From positions 1 through 64,000 of the forward strand of contig CAAGEH010000013.1 in NCBI GenBank assembly GCA_900768795.1: a stretch of DNA of 64,000 nt, read 5' to 3'. Of the stretch, positions 24,980 to 33,854 are shown one piece after another (position 1 is the stretch's first letter; each line of letters begins with the position of its first letter). A model generated the notes under the pieces. That model was given only the letters and a program-made list of their open reading frames with translations. It was not told where the DNA came from and ran no database searches. The translations under genes were made by a program, and so were the position numbers. The stretch comes from an uncultured Collinsella sp. Its GTDB lineage: Bacteria; Actinomycetota; Coriobacteriia; Coriobacteriales; Coriobacteriaceae.

Positions 24980-25453
24980 ATGGACGCAAGTCAGATCCAA
25001 CTTACCGCCGAGGGCAAGCAGAAGCTTATCGACGAGCTTGCTTGGCGCGAGGGCGATTACGCCAAGGAGATTGTCGAGGACATCAAAGAGGCCCGTGCAT
25101 TCGGCGACCTTTCGGAGAACTCCGAATACGACGCGGCAAAGGATAAGCAGGCGCAGAACGCCTCCCGTATCGCCGAGATCCAGGCTATTCTCGCAAATGC
25201 GCAGGTTGTCGACGGTACTTCGAGCGACCTGACCGTTTCCATCGGCTGCACCGTCACCCTGGTCGACCAGGACGGCGTCGCCAACGACTTCACGATCGTG
25301 GGCACCACCGAGACCAACTCGCTCGAGCGCAAGATCTCCAACGAGTCTCCCGTGGGCGCTGCCATCATCGGCCACGGCGAGGGCGACACCGTCGAGGTCG
25401 TCACCCCTTCGGGCAAGACGCGCGCCTACATCATCACTAAGGTCACGCGCTAG
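24980..25453 (+). CDS. greA: transcription elongation factor GreA
   Basis: GreA rescues backtracked RNA polymerase by stimulating transcript cleavage. The 157-residue protein has the N-terminal coiled coil with the conserved GDLSENSEYDAAKD tip motif (acidic residues that enter the polymerase channel) and the C-terminal FKBP-like domain (NESPVGAAIIGHGEGDTVEV). ATG 24980 has GGAG eight bases upstream; an in-frame GTG at 24962 is less likely. A terminator hairpin follows, so it is probably monocistronic. Confidence 0.94.
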   Translation: MDASQIQLTAEGKQKLIDELAWREGDYAKEIVEDIKEARAFGDLSENSEYDAAKDKQAQNASRIAEIQAILANAQVVDGTSSDLTVSIGCTVTLVDQDGVANDFTIVGTTETNSLERKISNESPVGAAIIGHGEGDTVEVVTPSGKTRAYIITKVTR

Positions 25454-25484
25454 ATCGCGCGGGTCCCAACGTCTGTGTAATAGC

Positions 25485-25518
25485 CGCTCCCTGGGACGTA
25501 TGCCTCAGGGAGCGTTTT
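25485..25518 (+). terminator. terminator after greA
   Basis: CGCTCCCTG pairs with CAGGGAGCG, followed by TTTT; lysS starts 15 bp later. Confidence 0.8.
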
Positions 25519-25533
25519 ATTTGAGGAGAGAAC

Positions 25534-27501
25534 ATGGCAGATAAGCAGACCAACGAGGCTGCATCAACACTTAACGACGAGCGCGCGACCCGCCTGAGCA
25601 AGCGTGCCGCGATGCTCGAGGCGGGGCAGAATCCGTATCCCGAGCACACCGAGCTCGACACCTATGTGACCGACATCGAGTCCAAGTACGCCGGGCTCGC
25701 CGACGGCGAGGACACCGAGGACGTCGTCAAGATCGCCGGTCGTGTCGTCGCCAAGCGCGGCCAGGGCAAGATCATGTTCATCGTCGTGCGCGACCCGACC
25801 GCCGAGATTCAGCTCTTCTGCCGCATCAACGAGATGGGCGAGGATGCATGGAGCACGCTCAAGGCGCTCGACCTCGGCGATATCGTCAACGTCGAGGGCG
25901 TCGTCGTCCGCACCAAGCGCGGCCAGCTCTCCGTCGCCCCGCGTCAGGCGCGTCTGCTCTCCAAGGCCGTACGCCCGCTCCCCGAGAAGTTCCACGGCCT
26001 CTCCGACAAGGAGACCCGCTATCGTCAGCGCTACGTCGACCTCATCGCCAACGAGGACGTGCGCGACACCTTCCGCAAGCGCTCGCAGATCCTCTCCACC
26101 TTCCGCCGCTTTATGGAGTCGGACGGATACATGGAGGTCGAGACCCCGATTCTGCAGACCATTCAGGGCGGCGCCACGGCCAAGCCCTTCATCACGCACT
26201 TCAACGCGCTCGACCAGGAGTGCTACCTGCGTATCGCTACCGAGCTGCACCTCAAGCGCTGCATCGTCGGCGGCTTTGAGCGCGTGTTCGAGATCGGTCG
26301 CATCTTCCGCAACGAGGGCATGGACCTCACGCACAACCCCGAGTTCACCACCATGGAGGCCTACCGAGCCTACTCCGACCTCGACGGCATGAAGGCGCTC
26401 GCCCAGGGCGTCATCAAGGCTGCCAACAAGGCAATCGGAAACCCCGAGGTCATCGACTATCAGGGTCAGCAGATCGACCTTTCGGGCGAGTGGGCGAGCC
26501 GCCCCATGACCGATATCGTTTCCGATGTTATCGGCAAGAAGATCACCATCGACACGCCGGTCGAGGAGCTCGCGGCCGCCGCGCGCGAGAAGGACATCGA
26601 GGTCAAGCCCGAGTGGACCGCCGGCAAGATCATCGCCGAAATCTACGACGAGCTGGGCGAGGATACCATCGTCAACCCGACGTTCGTCTGCGATTACCCC
26701 ATCGAGGTCAGCCCGCTCGCCAAGCGCTTCGAGGACGACCCGCGCCTGACGCACCGCTTTGAGCTCGTTATCGCCGGTCACGAGTACGCCAACGCGTTCT
26801 CCGAGCTTAACGACCCGGTCGATCAGGCCGAGCGCTTTAAGAAGCAGGTCGAGGAGAAGTTCGCCGGCGATGAGGAGGCCATGGAGTACGACGAGGACTA
26901 CGTCCGCGCGCTCGAGTACGGCATGCCCCCCGCGGGCGGCATCGGTATCGGCATCGACCGCGTGGTCATGCTCCTCACCAACCAGGCGTCCATCCGCGAC
27001 GTGCTGCTGTTCCCGCATATGAAGCCCGAGGCGGGCACCAAGAGCGGCGCCGCGGCCGCTCGCAAGGCCGACGAGGCTGCTGCCGCCGCCAAGTCGTCCT
27101 ATGCCGCCAACAAAAAGCCGACGCTCGACCTTTCCAAGGTGACGGTCGAGCCGCTGTTCGAGGACTTTGTCGATTTCGACACCTTTAGCAAGAGCGACTT
27201 CCGCGCCGTGAAGGTCAAGGCTTGCGAGGCCGTCAAGAAGTCCAAGAAGCTTCTCAACTTCACGCTCGACGACGGCACGGGCACCGACCGCACCATCCTT
27301 TCGGGCATCCATGCCTACTACGCGCCCGAGGACCTGGTCGGCAAGACGCTTGTCGCCATCGTCAACCTGCCGCCGCGCGCCATGATGGGCATCGATTCCT
27401 GCGGCATGCTGCTTTCGGCTATTCACGAGGAGGCAGGCGAGGAGCGCCTCAACCTGCTGCAGCTCGATGACAGCATCCCCGCGGGTGCAAAGCTGTACTA
27501 A
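25534..27501 (+). CDS. lysS: lysyl-tRNA synthetase with C-terminal tRNA-binding domain
   Basis: This 655-residue class II LysRS has the N-terminal OB-fold anticodon domain, motif 2 with FRNEGMDLTHNPEFT and motif 3 with GIGIGIDRVVM, ending near residue 505, as in standard enzymes. An Ala/Lys-rich linker (about 508-540) then leads to an extra C-terminal domain (about 545-655), whose SDFRAVKVKACEAV, TLVAIVNLPPRAMMGIDSCGML and related strands match the EMAP-II/MetRS-type tRNA-binding OB fold. That domain usually increases tRNA affinity. Most bacterial LysRS (about 500 residues) lack it. Start ATG 25534 follows GAGGAGA. Confidence 0.95.
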   Translation: MADKQTNEAASTLNDERATRLSKRAAMLEAGQNPYPEHTELDTYVTDIESKYAGLADGEDTEDVVKIAGRVVAKRGQGKIMFIVVRDPTAEIQLFCRINEMGEDAWSTLKALDLGDIVNVEGVVVRTKRGQLSVAPRQARLLSKAVRPLPEKFHGLSDKETRYRQRYVDLIANEDVRDTFRKRSQILSTFRRFMESDGYMEVETPILQTIQGGATAKPFITHFNALDQECYLRIATELHLKRCIVGGFERVFEIGRIFRNEGMDLTHNPEFTTMEAYRAYSDLDGMKALAQGVIKAANKAIGNPEVIDYQGQQIDLSGEWASRPMTDIVSDVIGKKITIDTPVEELAAAAREKDIEVKPEWTAGKIIAEIYDELGEDTIVNPTFVCDYPIEVSPLAKRFEDDPRLTHRFELVIAGHEYANAFSELNDPVDQAERFKKQVEEKFAGDEEAMEYDEDYVRALEYGMPPAGGIGIGIDRVVMLLTNQASIRDVLLFPHMKPEAGTKSGAAAARKADEAAAAAKSSYAANKKPTLDLSKVTVEPLFEDFVDFDTFSKSDFRAVKVKACEAVKKSKKLLNFTLDDGTGTDRTILSGIHAYYAPEDLVGKTLVAIVNLPPRAMMGIDSCGMLLSAIHEEAGEERLNLLQLDDSIPAGAKLY

Positions 27502-27539
27502 GAATCTGTCCGGAAGACTCTTGCTTGGGCGACGATGCT

Positions 27540-28331
27540 CTAATGCACCTTTAGGCTGACGAGGGAGATGGCGTAGGCAAAGGCCTCGCGGATGCGCGAG
27601 CGCGCGTAGCGAAACGGCGCGGCGCCGGCACCGATGCCGACCGCGTCGATACCCGCCCTGCGCGCTATGCGAAGGCAGCGTGGTATATGAAAATCGCTGC
27701 TCACGAGCGCAAGGCGATACGGGGCGCCGTGCGAGCTCTCGCGGGCGACGGCGTCGGAGAACACGATGTTGTCCTGCGTCGTTTCGGAACGGTCTTCCTC
27801 GATGATCTTGTCTGCGGCAACACCGCGCCGCTCGAGCCATGTGCGCATGACGGCGGCTTCGCTTTTGGTCTCATCGGGCCCCTGAGCACCCGATACGATA
27901 ATGGTGGGCGCACCCTCGCGCCGTTTCCATGCCGAGAGGGCACATGCAAGACGGTCCTCGAGCAGGGGCGAGGGTGCATGCTCGCGCAGCGCCGCGCCGT
28001 GAACGACGATGAAATCGACGGGCGTGCCCGTGTCGTTTCGTGACCGGTGCGCGACCAGGAGCATGTGTGCGCAGCTCAGGGCAAACGCGCATCCGATGAG
28101 GTCGAGGGCGAGCACAAGGACATAGGCGGGCCAAGGGATCGGAGCCACGGCGGCGCAGATGCCGGCGGCTCCACAGCACCCAAGGAGCACGCCTGCAATA
28201 ATGCCGAGCAGCCCGAACGGCGTGGCGCCGCTGGCAAAAAGCGACACGATTCCGCTGATGAGCATCCAGCAGGCGCAGGCGAGGCAGGGGAGCGCCGGCA
28301 TACAGAGCGCAATCGCACGTGCGATATACAT
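27540..28331 (-). CDS. YdcF/SanA-family (DUF218) membrane protein
   Basis: The 263-residue protein has three or four hydrophobic N-terminal helices (about residues 5-95) followed by a DUF218 domain: FIVVHGAALRE, LEDRLACALSAW, IIVSGAQGPDETKSEAAVM, the ERRGVAADKIIEEDRSETTQDN segment and VSSDFHIPRCLRIAR. SanA, ElyC and YdcF relatives are linked to envelope integrity or peptidoglycan precursor supply, but the biochemical activity is unsettled. ATG 28331 follows GGGAGGT. It converges on lysS with a 38-bp gap. Confidence 0.87.
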   Translation of the reverse strand: MYIARAIALCMPALPCLACACWMLISGIVSLFASGATPFGLLGIIAGVLLGCCGAAGICAAVAPIPWPAYVLVLALDLIGCAFALSCAHMLLVAHRSRNDTGTPVDFIVVHGAALREHAPSPLLEDRLACALSAWKRREGAPTIIVSGAQGPDETKSEAAVMRTWLERRGVAADKIIEEDRSETTQDNIVFSDAVARESSHGAPYRLALVSSDFHIPRCLRIARRAGIDAVGIGAGAAPFRYARSRIREAFAYAISLVSLKVH

Positions 28332-28495
28332 GGTCTGCACCTCCCATCTGTTTGCGTGCGGTAATTCTCTTCAATTTTATTTTGGCGTCTTTGATTGTCT
28401 CACGCCGCTTGGTTTCACAAACTCTTCGCTTACGAAGCCCGTGCTGTTCATGGTAGGGTGAAGCCATCACATAAGTAGTCGCAGACGCGTTCATG

Positions 28496-28550
28496 AGCGG
28501 GCGAGACGAACAGCCTGGCTGCCAGGTGGGTTTGCCTCGCCCGCTTTTTT
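28496..28550 (+). promoter_or_regulatory. terminator-like leader upstream of the DUF2798 gene
   Basis: AGCGGGCGAG at 28496-28505 pairs with CTCGCCCGCT at 28536-28545, followed by six T. An inner CCTGG/CCAGG hairpin is nested in the loop. The upstream gene is divergent, so this terminator must lie in the leader of the downstream gene, 36 bp before its start. That is the layout of an attenuator or riboswitch expression platform. I do not recognise a known aptamer class. Confidence 0.6.
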
Positions 28551-28585
28551 GCGCGCCCGTGCCGATGGAAAGGAACCCTACCTGT

Positions 28586-29134
28586 ATGCCTACCAATAAA
28601 CGCGAGTCTCTGATCTTCACGTTCATCATGTGTTTCTGCATGGTGCTTTGGATGAGCATCTATAACGTTGCGCTTCAGTACGGCGAGTTCAACGGCAAAA
28701 TCATCGCCGAGGCCTGGCTTGGCTTTCCACTCGCCTACATTTTCGCGATGTGCTGCGACTGGTTCATCGCAAGCCCGATGGCCAAGGGATTTGCGTTTAC
28801 GCATTTCGTGACCCCGGGCAAGAGCTCGCCGCGCACCATGGCGCTCGCCGTGGGCTCCTGCATGGTCGTCCCCATGGTTATCCTCATGTCGCTGTACGGT
28901 GCCTGCGAGGGTCTGACGCACATGCCCGGCGGCATCCTTGCGAACCTGTATTCCGTGCCCGCGATCTGGATGATCAACATCCCGCATAATTTTGTGATGG
29001 CGCTGCCGTGGAACCTTTTGGTAGCCGGTCCGATTTCCCGCTTCGTCTTCCGTCGCGCCTTCCCTGTGGGGACGGTTTTCGAGGAGGAGCATGCCGAGCT
29101 CTTGGAGCAGGCTGTGGCTCCTGAGTGCGAGTAG
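28586..29134 (+). CDS. DUF2798 membrane protein
   Basis: The 182-residue protein has four hydrophobic segments (about 8-28, 40-62, 88-110 and 128-150) and reads as two repeats of the DUF2798 two-helix unit, each starting with a phenylalanine- and methionine-rich helix. Function is unknown. Start ATG 28586 follows AAAGGAA; an in-frame ATG at 28565 has a poorer site. The gene lies behind a terminator-like leader, which suggests ligand- or signal-dependent expression. Confidence 0.75.
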   Translation: MPTNKRESLIFTFIMCFCMVLWMSIYNVALQYGEFNGKIIAEAWLGFPLAYIFAMCCDWFIASPMAKGFAFTHFVTPGKSSPRTMALAVGSCMVVPMVILMSLYGACEGLTHMPGGILANLYSVPAIWMINIPHNFVMALPWNLLVAGPISRFVFRRAFPVGTVFEEEHAELLEQAVAPECE

Positions 29135-29300
29135 CTCGCTTAGGGATCTGCTGAGCGCGGGCGACTTGCTTGGTTGGAGCCCTAAGCGTGGATAGCTCGC
29201 TCGGCGACATCGCGGGCGCGAGCGGTGCGCATGACCGGAGGGCCCGTGCTGCTCCGTTGCCCGACGTGCTAGCGCGCAGAACAATCTGTTGGTGCATTCG

Positions 29301-29335
29301 GCGGCTGCTGAAGCGTTTCGGCAGCCGCTTTTTAT
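29301..29335 (+). terminator. terminator after the DUF2798 gene
   Basis: GCGGCTGC pairs with GCAGCCGC around a short loop, followed by TTTTT. Confidence 0.8.
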
Positions 29336-29345
29336 ACGGAGTTTA

Positions 29346-29366
29346 AATACAACAGTCTGTTGTATT
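29346..29366 (+). promoter_or_regulatory. palindromic operator candidate of the CoA-activase/TetR unit
   Basis: AATACAACA (29346-29354) and TGTTGTATT (29358-29366) are perfect 9-bp inverted repeats with a 3-bp centre. The size and symmetry fit a TetR-family operator. It lies 49 bp upstream of the activase start, and a TetR regulator gene overlaps the 3' end of that gene. Confidence 0.7.
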
Positions 29367-29414
29367 ACGTAGAGTGGTATATCTCTAGCAGGAAAATGCG
29401 AGAGACGGAGCATT

Positions 29415-32400
29415 ATGGCGTTGCTAGTAGGACTGGACGTAGGGTCGACGACGACCAAAGTTTACGCGATGCACGAGGATATGACCGAGGCGTGGTGGGG
29501 ATATCGCCGCCACGGGGCGTGTCAGACAGCGAGCGTGCGCGCCATGCTCGGCGAGCTCGCCGAGCGCTTTCCCCATGAGTCGCTGCGCGTTGCGGTGACC
29601 GGCTCGGGTGCGCGCGATATCGCGACCGCGCTGGGCGCCTCGTACGTTCAGGAGGTGGTCGCCAACGCGCTCGCAATCAGCAGGTTCTATCCGCAGACGC
29701 GCTGCGCCATCGAGCTGGGCGGCCAAGACGCCAAGATGATCTTCTTCCGCACCAACGATAAGGGAGACATCGAGGTTGCCGACATGCGCATGAACGGCTC
29801 GTGCGCAGGCGGTACCGGTGCATTTATCGACGAGATGGCAAAGCTCATGGGGGTCGGCACCGAATCGGGCGAGTTCGAGCAGCTCGCAAGCCGGGGAACG
29901 ACCGTCCACGAGGTCTCGGGCCGCTGCGGCGTGTACGCAAAGACCGATATCCAGCCGCTGCTCAACGAGGGCATTCCTACCACCGACCTGGCGCTTTCGG
30001 CGCTTCACGCGGTCGCCCGCCAAACGATCGGCGGTCTGGCCCAGGGTATCGACATCGAGCCGCCGGTAATCTTCGAGGGCGGTACGCTCGCCTACAACCC
30101 CACGCTGGTCCGCGTGTTCCGGGAGCAACTGAATCTATCGGACGATCAGGTTATCGTCCCGCGCGATCCGCAGATCATGGTCGCGCGCGGTGCCGCCCTG
30201 TCGCTGACCGACATGTTCGCATCGTCCCAACCGATCGACCTTCCCGACGCTTTTGTCCGGCTGGATAAGCTCGAGACGGTCGCGCCCGCAAGCGGGGAGG
30301 GACGTCTTGCCCAGCCCTTTTTTGCCACACCTGCCGAGCAGGTGGATTTTACGGCACGCCATGGCAAAGAGACGCCGGCAAAGGGTCCGGATGCGTATGC
30401 GCCCGGAGAGACGGTGCGTGTGGCGCTCGGTATCGATTCGGGGAGCACGACGACCAAGTTCGCCCTGGTCGATGAGGCGGGTGAGCTTGTCGATTCGTTC
30501 TACGCGTCTAATAACGGCAGACCGCTCGACGTCGCCCAACAGGGTCTTGTCAGCTTGAAGAACCGCTGGGAGAAAGCGGGAGTCACGCTTGCGATCGATG
30601 CCGTGGGCACCACGGGATACGGCGAGGAGCTTTTCGCGCGCGCGTTCCACGCCGACTACCATACGGTCGAGACGGTCGCGCACGCCCGCGCCGCGTGCGC
30701 ATGCGTTCCCGATGCGACCTTCGTGCTCGACATCGGCGGACAGGATATGAAGGCCATCTGGCTCAACCACGGCGTGCTGACCGATATCGTCGTCAACGAG
30801 GCGTGCTCTGCGGGCTGCGGCTCGTTCCTCGAGGGTTTTGCCAAAAACCTCGGAATAGCCGTTGAGGATATCGCGACCGAGGCATTTTCGTCCAAAGCCC
30901 CCGCCGTTCTCGGCAGCCGCTGCACGGTGTTCATGAACAGCAGCGTCGTTTCCGAGCAGCGGCGCGGTAAGGGTCCGGGCGACATCATGGCCGGTCTCTG
31001 CCGTTCGATTATCGAGAACGTGTTCACCAAGGTCATTCGCGTTTCAAATCTCAACCGTCTGGGCGACAAAGTCGTCGTCCAGGGCGGCACGTTCCGAAAC
31101 GACGCGGTGCTGCGCGCATTCGAGCAGTATCTGGGCAAATCCGTCACGCGTGCGCCCCACCCGGGGCTGATGGGCGCTATCGGTATCGCCCTGCTCGCGC
31201 GCGAGGAATGCCGCAAGGGCGACGCCGGCACGTCGTTTATCGGGCTCGATGCCGTGGAGCGCTTCGAGCATCGCGAGTTCGGCGGCGTTACCTGCCGTCG
31301 GTGCAACAACCGCTGCCAGCGCGCGATCGTGGCGTTTGGCGACGGCTCGCTTTACGTCACGGGCAATCGCTGCCCGCGCGGCGGCGCCATCTCATGGGAT
31401 GAGCTCGTGCGCGAGGTTCCCGCGGCGGAGGAGCTGCGTCCGCAGGGTGCTTGCGAGGCACAGGCGCCCGGCACGGGGCGCGACCGGACCGCGGCTGCCC
31501 CCAATCTCTTTGTCGACCGCGAGAAGCTGCTGTTCGAGTCGTACCCCACGGTTCCCGTCTGCGGGGGGCGCGATGTCACGATCGGCATTCCCCGTGTGCT
31601 CGAGTTCTGGGACACCATGCCGTTCTGGTCGACGTTCTTCAGCACGCTCGGCTTTAAGGTGCGCGTCTCGGGACGCAGCACCAAGGCGATGTACGAGCGC
31701 GGTCTGGCGCACGTCACATCCGACACCGTGTGCTTCCCGGCCAAGCTCGTCCACGGGCACATCCGCAATCTCGTCGACGCCGGCGTCGACCGCATCTTCA
31801 TGCCCATCATCACGACGGTGCCCACCGAAAACACCGCCTCTACCAGCGAGTGGATGTGCGCCGTCGTAAAGGGATACCCCTACGTGATGCGCAATTCCGA
31901 TAACCCGGAGGAGCGTTTCGGCGTTCCGTTCGATACGCCGCTGTTCCACTGGTACGACGAGGGCGATCGAAATCGCCAGCTCAAGGCGTGGTGCAAGGAG
32001 ACCTTCGATATCGATGCCGACCTGGTTGCCAAGGCGACCGAGCAGGCGGACCGCGCGCAGCAGACGTTTGAGAACCAGCTGCAGCTGCGCGGCAGGCAGG
32101 TGCTCGAGAACGTGCGCGAGGACGGCGGCTACGCGGTGGTGATCGCTTCGCGCCCGTACCACAACGACCCGCTGGTCAACCACGGGCTGCCCAAGCTCTT
32201 CTCTGAGCGCGGCATCCCCGTGCTGACGCCCGATGCGGTGCCGGGGGTCTGCAACGTCGACCTTTCCAACAGCCGCATCGACATCGTGAACAACTACCAT
32301 GCGCGCATGCTGTCGTGCGCGGTCATCGTCGCATCGACGCCCGAGCTCGAGCTCGTGCAGATGGGCAGCTTCGGCTGCGGCCACGATGCGTATCTCACCG

Positions 32401-33854
32401 ACGAGATCGCGCGCATGATGGGCGAGATGGGCTCCAAGGTTCCGATGATGATCAAGCTCGATGAGAGCGACGTCGCCGGTCCCATGGGCATTCGCGTGCG
32501 TTCGTTTATCGAGTCGGTCAACCGCCGTCGCGCGGAGGAGCGTGCCGAGGGCGCCCGGGTGCACGCGGTCCATCCGCTCGACGACCCGTATAAGGTCAAG
32601 TACACCAAGCGCGACCGGCACGACAAGATCGCGCTGGTCCCCAACACCTCCCATGCGTTCTGCAGGCTCATGACCGCGGCGATGCGCAATCAGGGCGTGC
32701 GCGCCGAGGCCCTTGATATCGGGCGCGAGGATGCCATCCGCCTGGGCAAACGCTATGTGCACAACGACATCTGCTTCCCCGCGCAAATCGTGATCGGCGA
32801 GGCGCTCGCGGCACTCGAGAGCGGTAAGTACGACCCGCACGACGTCGCCGTGGTGACTGGCAAGTATATCGGCGACTGCCGCCTGACGCACTACATGCCC
32901 CTGCTGCGCCGCGCGCTCGACGACGCGGGATACGACTATGTCCCGGTGCTCACCAACGACGACGTCGATGCCCACAATGCGCATCCGGGCTTCAAGCTCG
33001 GCCTTGGCCCGAGCATCCAGATCGCCTACGGTCTTCCCATGATCGATGCCCTCGAGGCCATGCTTAGGCGCATCCGTCCCTACGAGCTCGAGAAGGGCGC
33101 GGCAGACTCTGCGTTCGACCGCGCGCTCGATGAGGTTATCGAGGGCATGGAGCGCTCCGGGCTGAGAGGCCAGGCGACGGGCTTCAAACGCGCGCTTGCG
33201 ATCATGGACGCCGTTCCGTACGACCGCTCGAACCCGCATCCGACCGTTCTCATCGTGGGCGAGTACCTGCTCAATTTCCATCTCGGCGCCAACCACGAAA
33301 TCGAGCGCTACCTCGAGGACAACGGGCTCGAGGTCATCGAGGCGCGCATGACCGACGTGATCCGCAAGACCTATTTCTACAAGCATGCGCAGTCGCGCGA
33401 GTTCCACGTCGAGCTGTCGCTGCCCGAAAAGGCCTGGTACGCCACGGCGGACAACCTGTTCGAGCTCGCGCACGACCGTTGCGACCGCCTGGGCGCGGCG
33501 AGCCCGCTCTACGAGCCGCCGACGCGCATGCCCGAGCTCGTGCGCGCGAGCGATAAGATCCTGCACCATACGTTCGATGCGGGCGAGGGCGTGCTGATTC
33601 CGGCGGAGATCCTCGAGCACGCCAAGCGCGGCTGCCGCAACTTCGTGATCCTGCAGCCGTTCGGGTGTCTGCCCAACCATGTCGTGGGGCGCGGGCTCAT
33701 CCATGCGCTCAAGGAGCAGTATCCCACGGCCCAGTTCCTGCCGCTCGACTACGATCCCGACGTGAGCTTCGCCAACGTGGAGAACCGTCTTCAGATGCTC
33801 ATCATGAACGCCAAGGCGCAGGGGTGCGGTGAGGCGCATGGCGAGACCGCGTAA
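29415..33854 (+). CDS. acyl-CoA dehydratase activase-type protein (tandem BadF/HgdC domains with DUF2229)
   Basis: The 1479-residue protein begins with two BadF/BadG/HgdC-type ATPase domains. The first has GLDVGSTTTK at 6-15 and the iron-sulphur cysteine in NGSCAGGTG (Cys130). The second has GIDSGSTTTK near 340 and NEACSAGCGSF. A cysteine cluster CRRCNNRCQR (about 626-635) follows, then a DUF2229 domain (GIPRVLEFWDTMPFW) and a C-terminal half resembling 2-hydroxyacyl-CoA dehydratase subunits. Activators of this kind use ATP to inject an electron into radical dehydratases, or act in related corrinoid reactivation; the partner here is unknown. The length is typical of the large clostridial and coriobacterial versions. 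A TetR gene overlaps its end. Confidence 0.88.
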   Translation: MALLVGLDVGSTTTKVYAMHEDMTEAWWGYRRHGACQTASVRAMLGELAERFPHESLRVAVTGSGARDIATALGASYVQEVVANALAISRFYPQTRCAIELGGQDAKMIFFRTNDKGDIEVADMRMNGSCAGGTGAFIDEMAKLMGVGTESGEFEQLASRGTTVHEVSGRCGVYAKTDIQPLLNEGIPTTDLALSALHAVARQTIGGLAQGIDIEPPVIFEGGTLAYNPTLVRVFREQLNLSDDQVIVPRDPQIMVARGAALSLTDMFASSQPIDLPDAFVRLDKLETVAPASGEGRLAQPFFATPAEQVDFTARHGKETPAKGPDAYAPGETVRVALGIDSGSTTTKFALVDEAGELVDSFYASNNGRPLDVAQQGLVSLKNRWEKAGVTLAIDAVGTTGYGEELFARAFHADYHTVETVAHARAACACVPDATFVLDIGGQDMKAIWLNHGVLTDIVVNEACSAGCGSFLEGFAKNLGIAVEDIATEAFSSKAPAVLGSRCTVFMNSSVVSEQRRGKGPGDIMAGLCRSIIENVFTKVIRVSNLNRLGDKVVVQGGTFRNDAVLRAFEQYLGKSVTRAPHPGLMGAIGIALLAREECRKGDAGTSFIGLDAVERFEHREFGGVTCRRCNNRCQRAIVAFGDGSLYVTGNRCPRGGAISWDELVREVPAAEELRPQGACEAQAPGTGRDRTAAAPNLFVDREKLLFESYPTVPVCGGRDVTIGIPRVLEFWDTMPFWSTFFSTLGFKVRVSGRSTKAMYERGLAHVTSDTVCFPAKLVHGHIRNLVDAGVDRIFMPIITTVPTENTASTSEWMCAVVKGYPYVMRNSDNPEERFGVPFDTPLFHWYDEGDRNRQLKAWCKETFDIDADLVAKATEQADRAQQTFENQLQLRGRQVLENVREDGGYAVVIASRPYHNDPLVNHGLPKLFSERGIPVLTPDAVPGVCNVDLSNSRIDIVNNYHARMLSCAVIVASTPELELVQMGSFGCGHDAYLTDEIARMMGEMGSKVPMMIKLDESDVAGPMGIRVRSFIESVNRRRAEERAEGARVHAVHPLDDPYKVKYTKRDRHDKIALVPNTSHAFCRLMTAAMRNQGVRAEALDIGREDAIRLGKRYVHNDICFPAQIVIGEALAALESGKYDPHDVAVVTGKYIGDCRLTHYMPLLRRALDDAGYDYVPVLTNDDVDAHNAHPGFKLGLGPSIQIAYGLPMIDALEAMLRRIRPYELEKGAADSAFDRALDEVIEGMERSGLRGQATGFKRALAIMDAVPYDRSNPHPTVLIVGEYLLNFHLGANHEIERYLEDNGLEVIEARMTDVIRKTYFYKHAQSREFHVELSLPEKAWYATADNLFELAHDRCDRLGAASPLYEPPTRMPELVRASDKILHHTFDAGEGVLIPAEILEHAKRGCRNFVILQPFGCLPNHVVGRGLIHALKEQYPTAQFLPLDYDPDVSFANVENRLQMLIMNAKAQGCGEAHGETA

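Noticed and set aside
25454..25533. T-box leader for lysS
   Set aside because: The 80-bp gap holds only the greA terminator, and no T-box sequence or specifier loop fits. The asnS and cysS upstream regions also lack T-boxes.
25564..27840. Very long open frame on the minus strand opposite lysS
   Set aside because: It mirrors the codon pattern of lysS, a certain gene, has no recognisable domain and no ribosome-binding site. High-GC genes commonly create such antisense frames.
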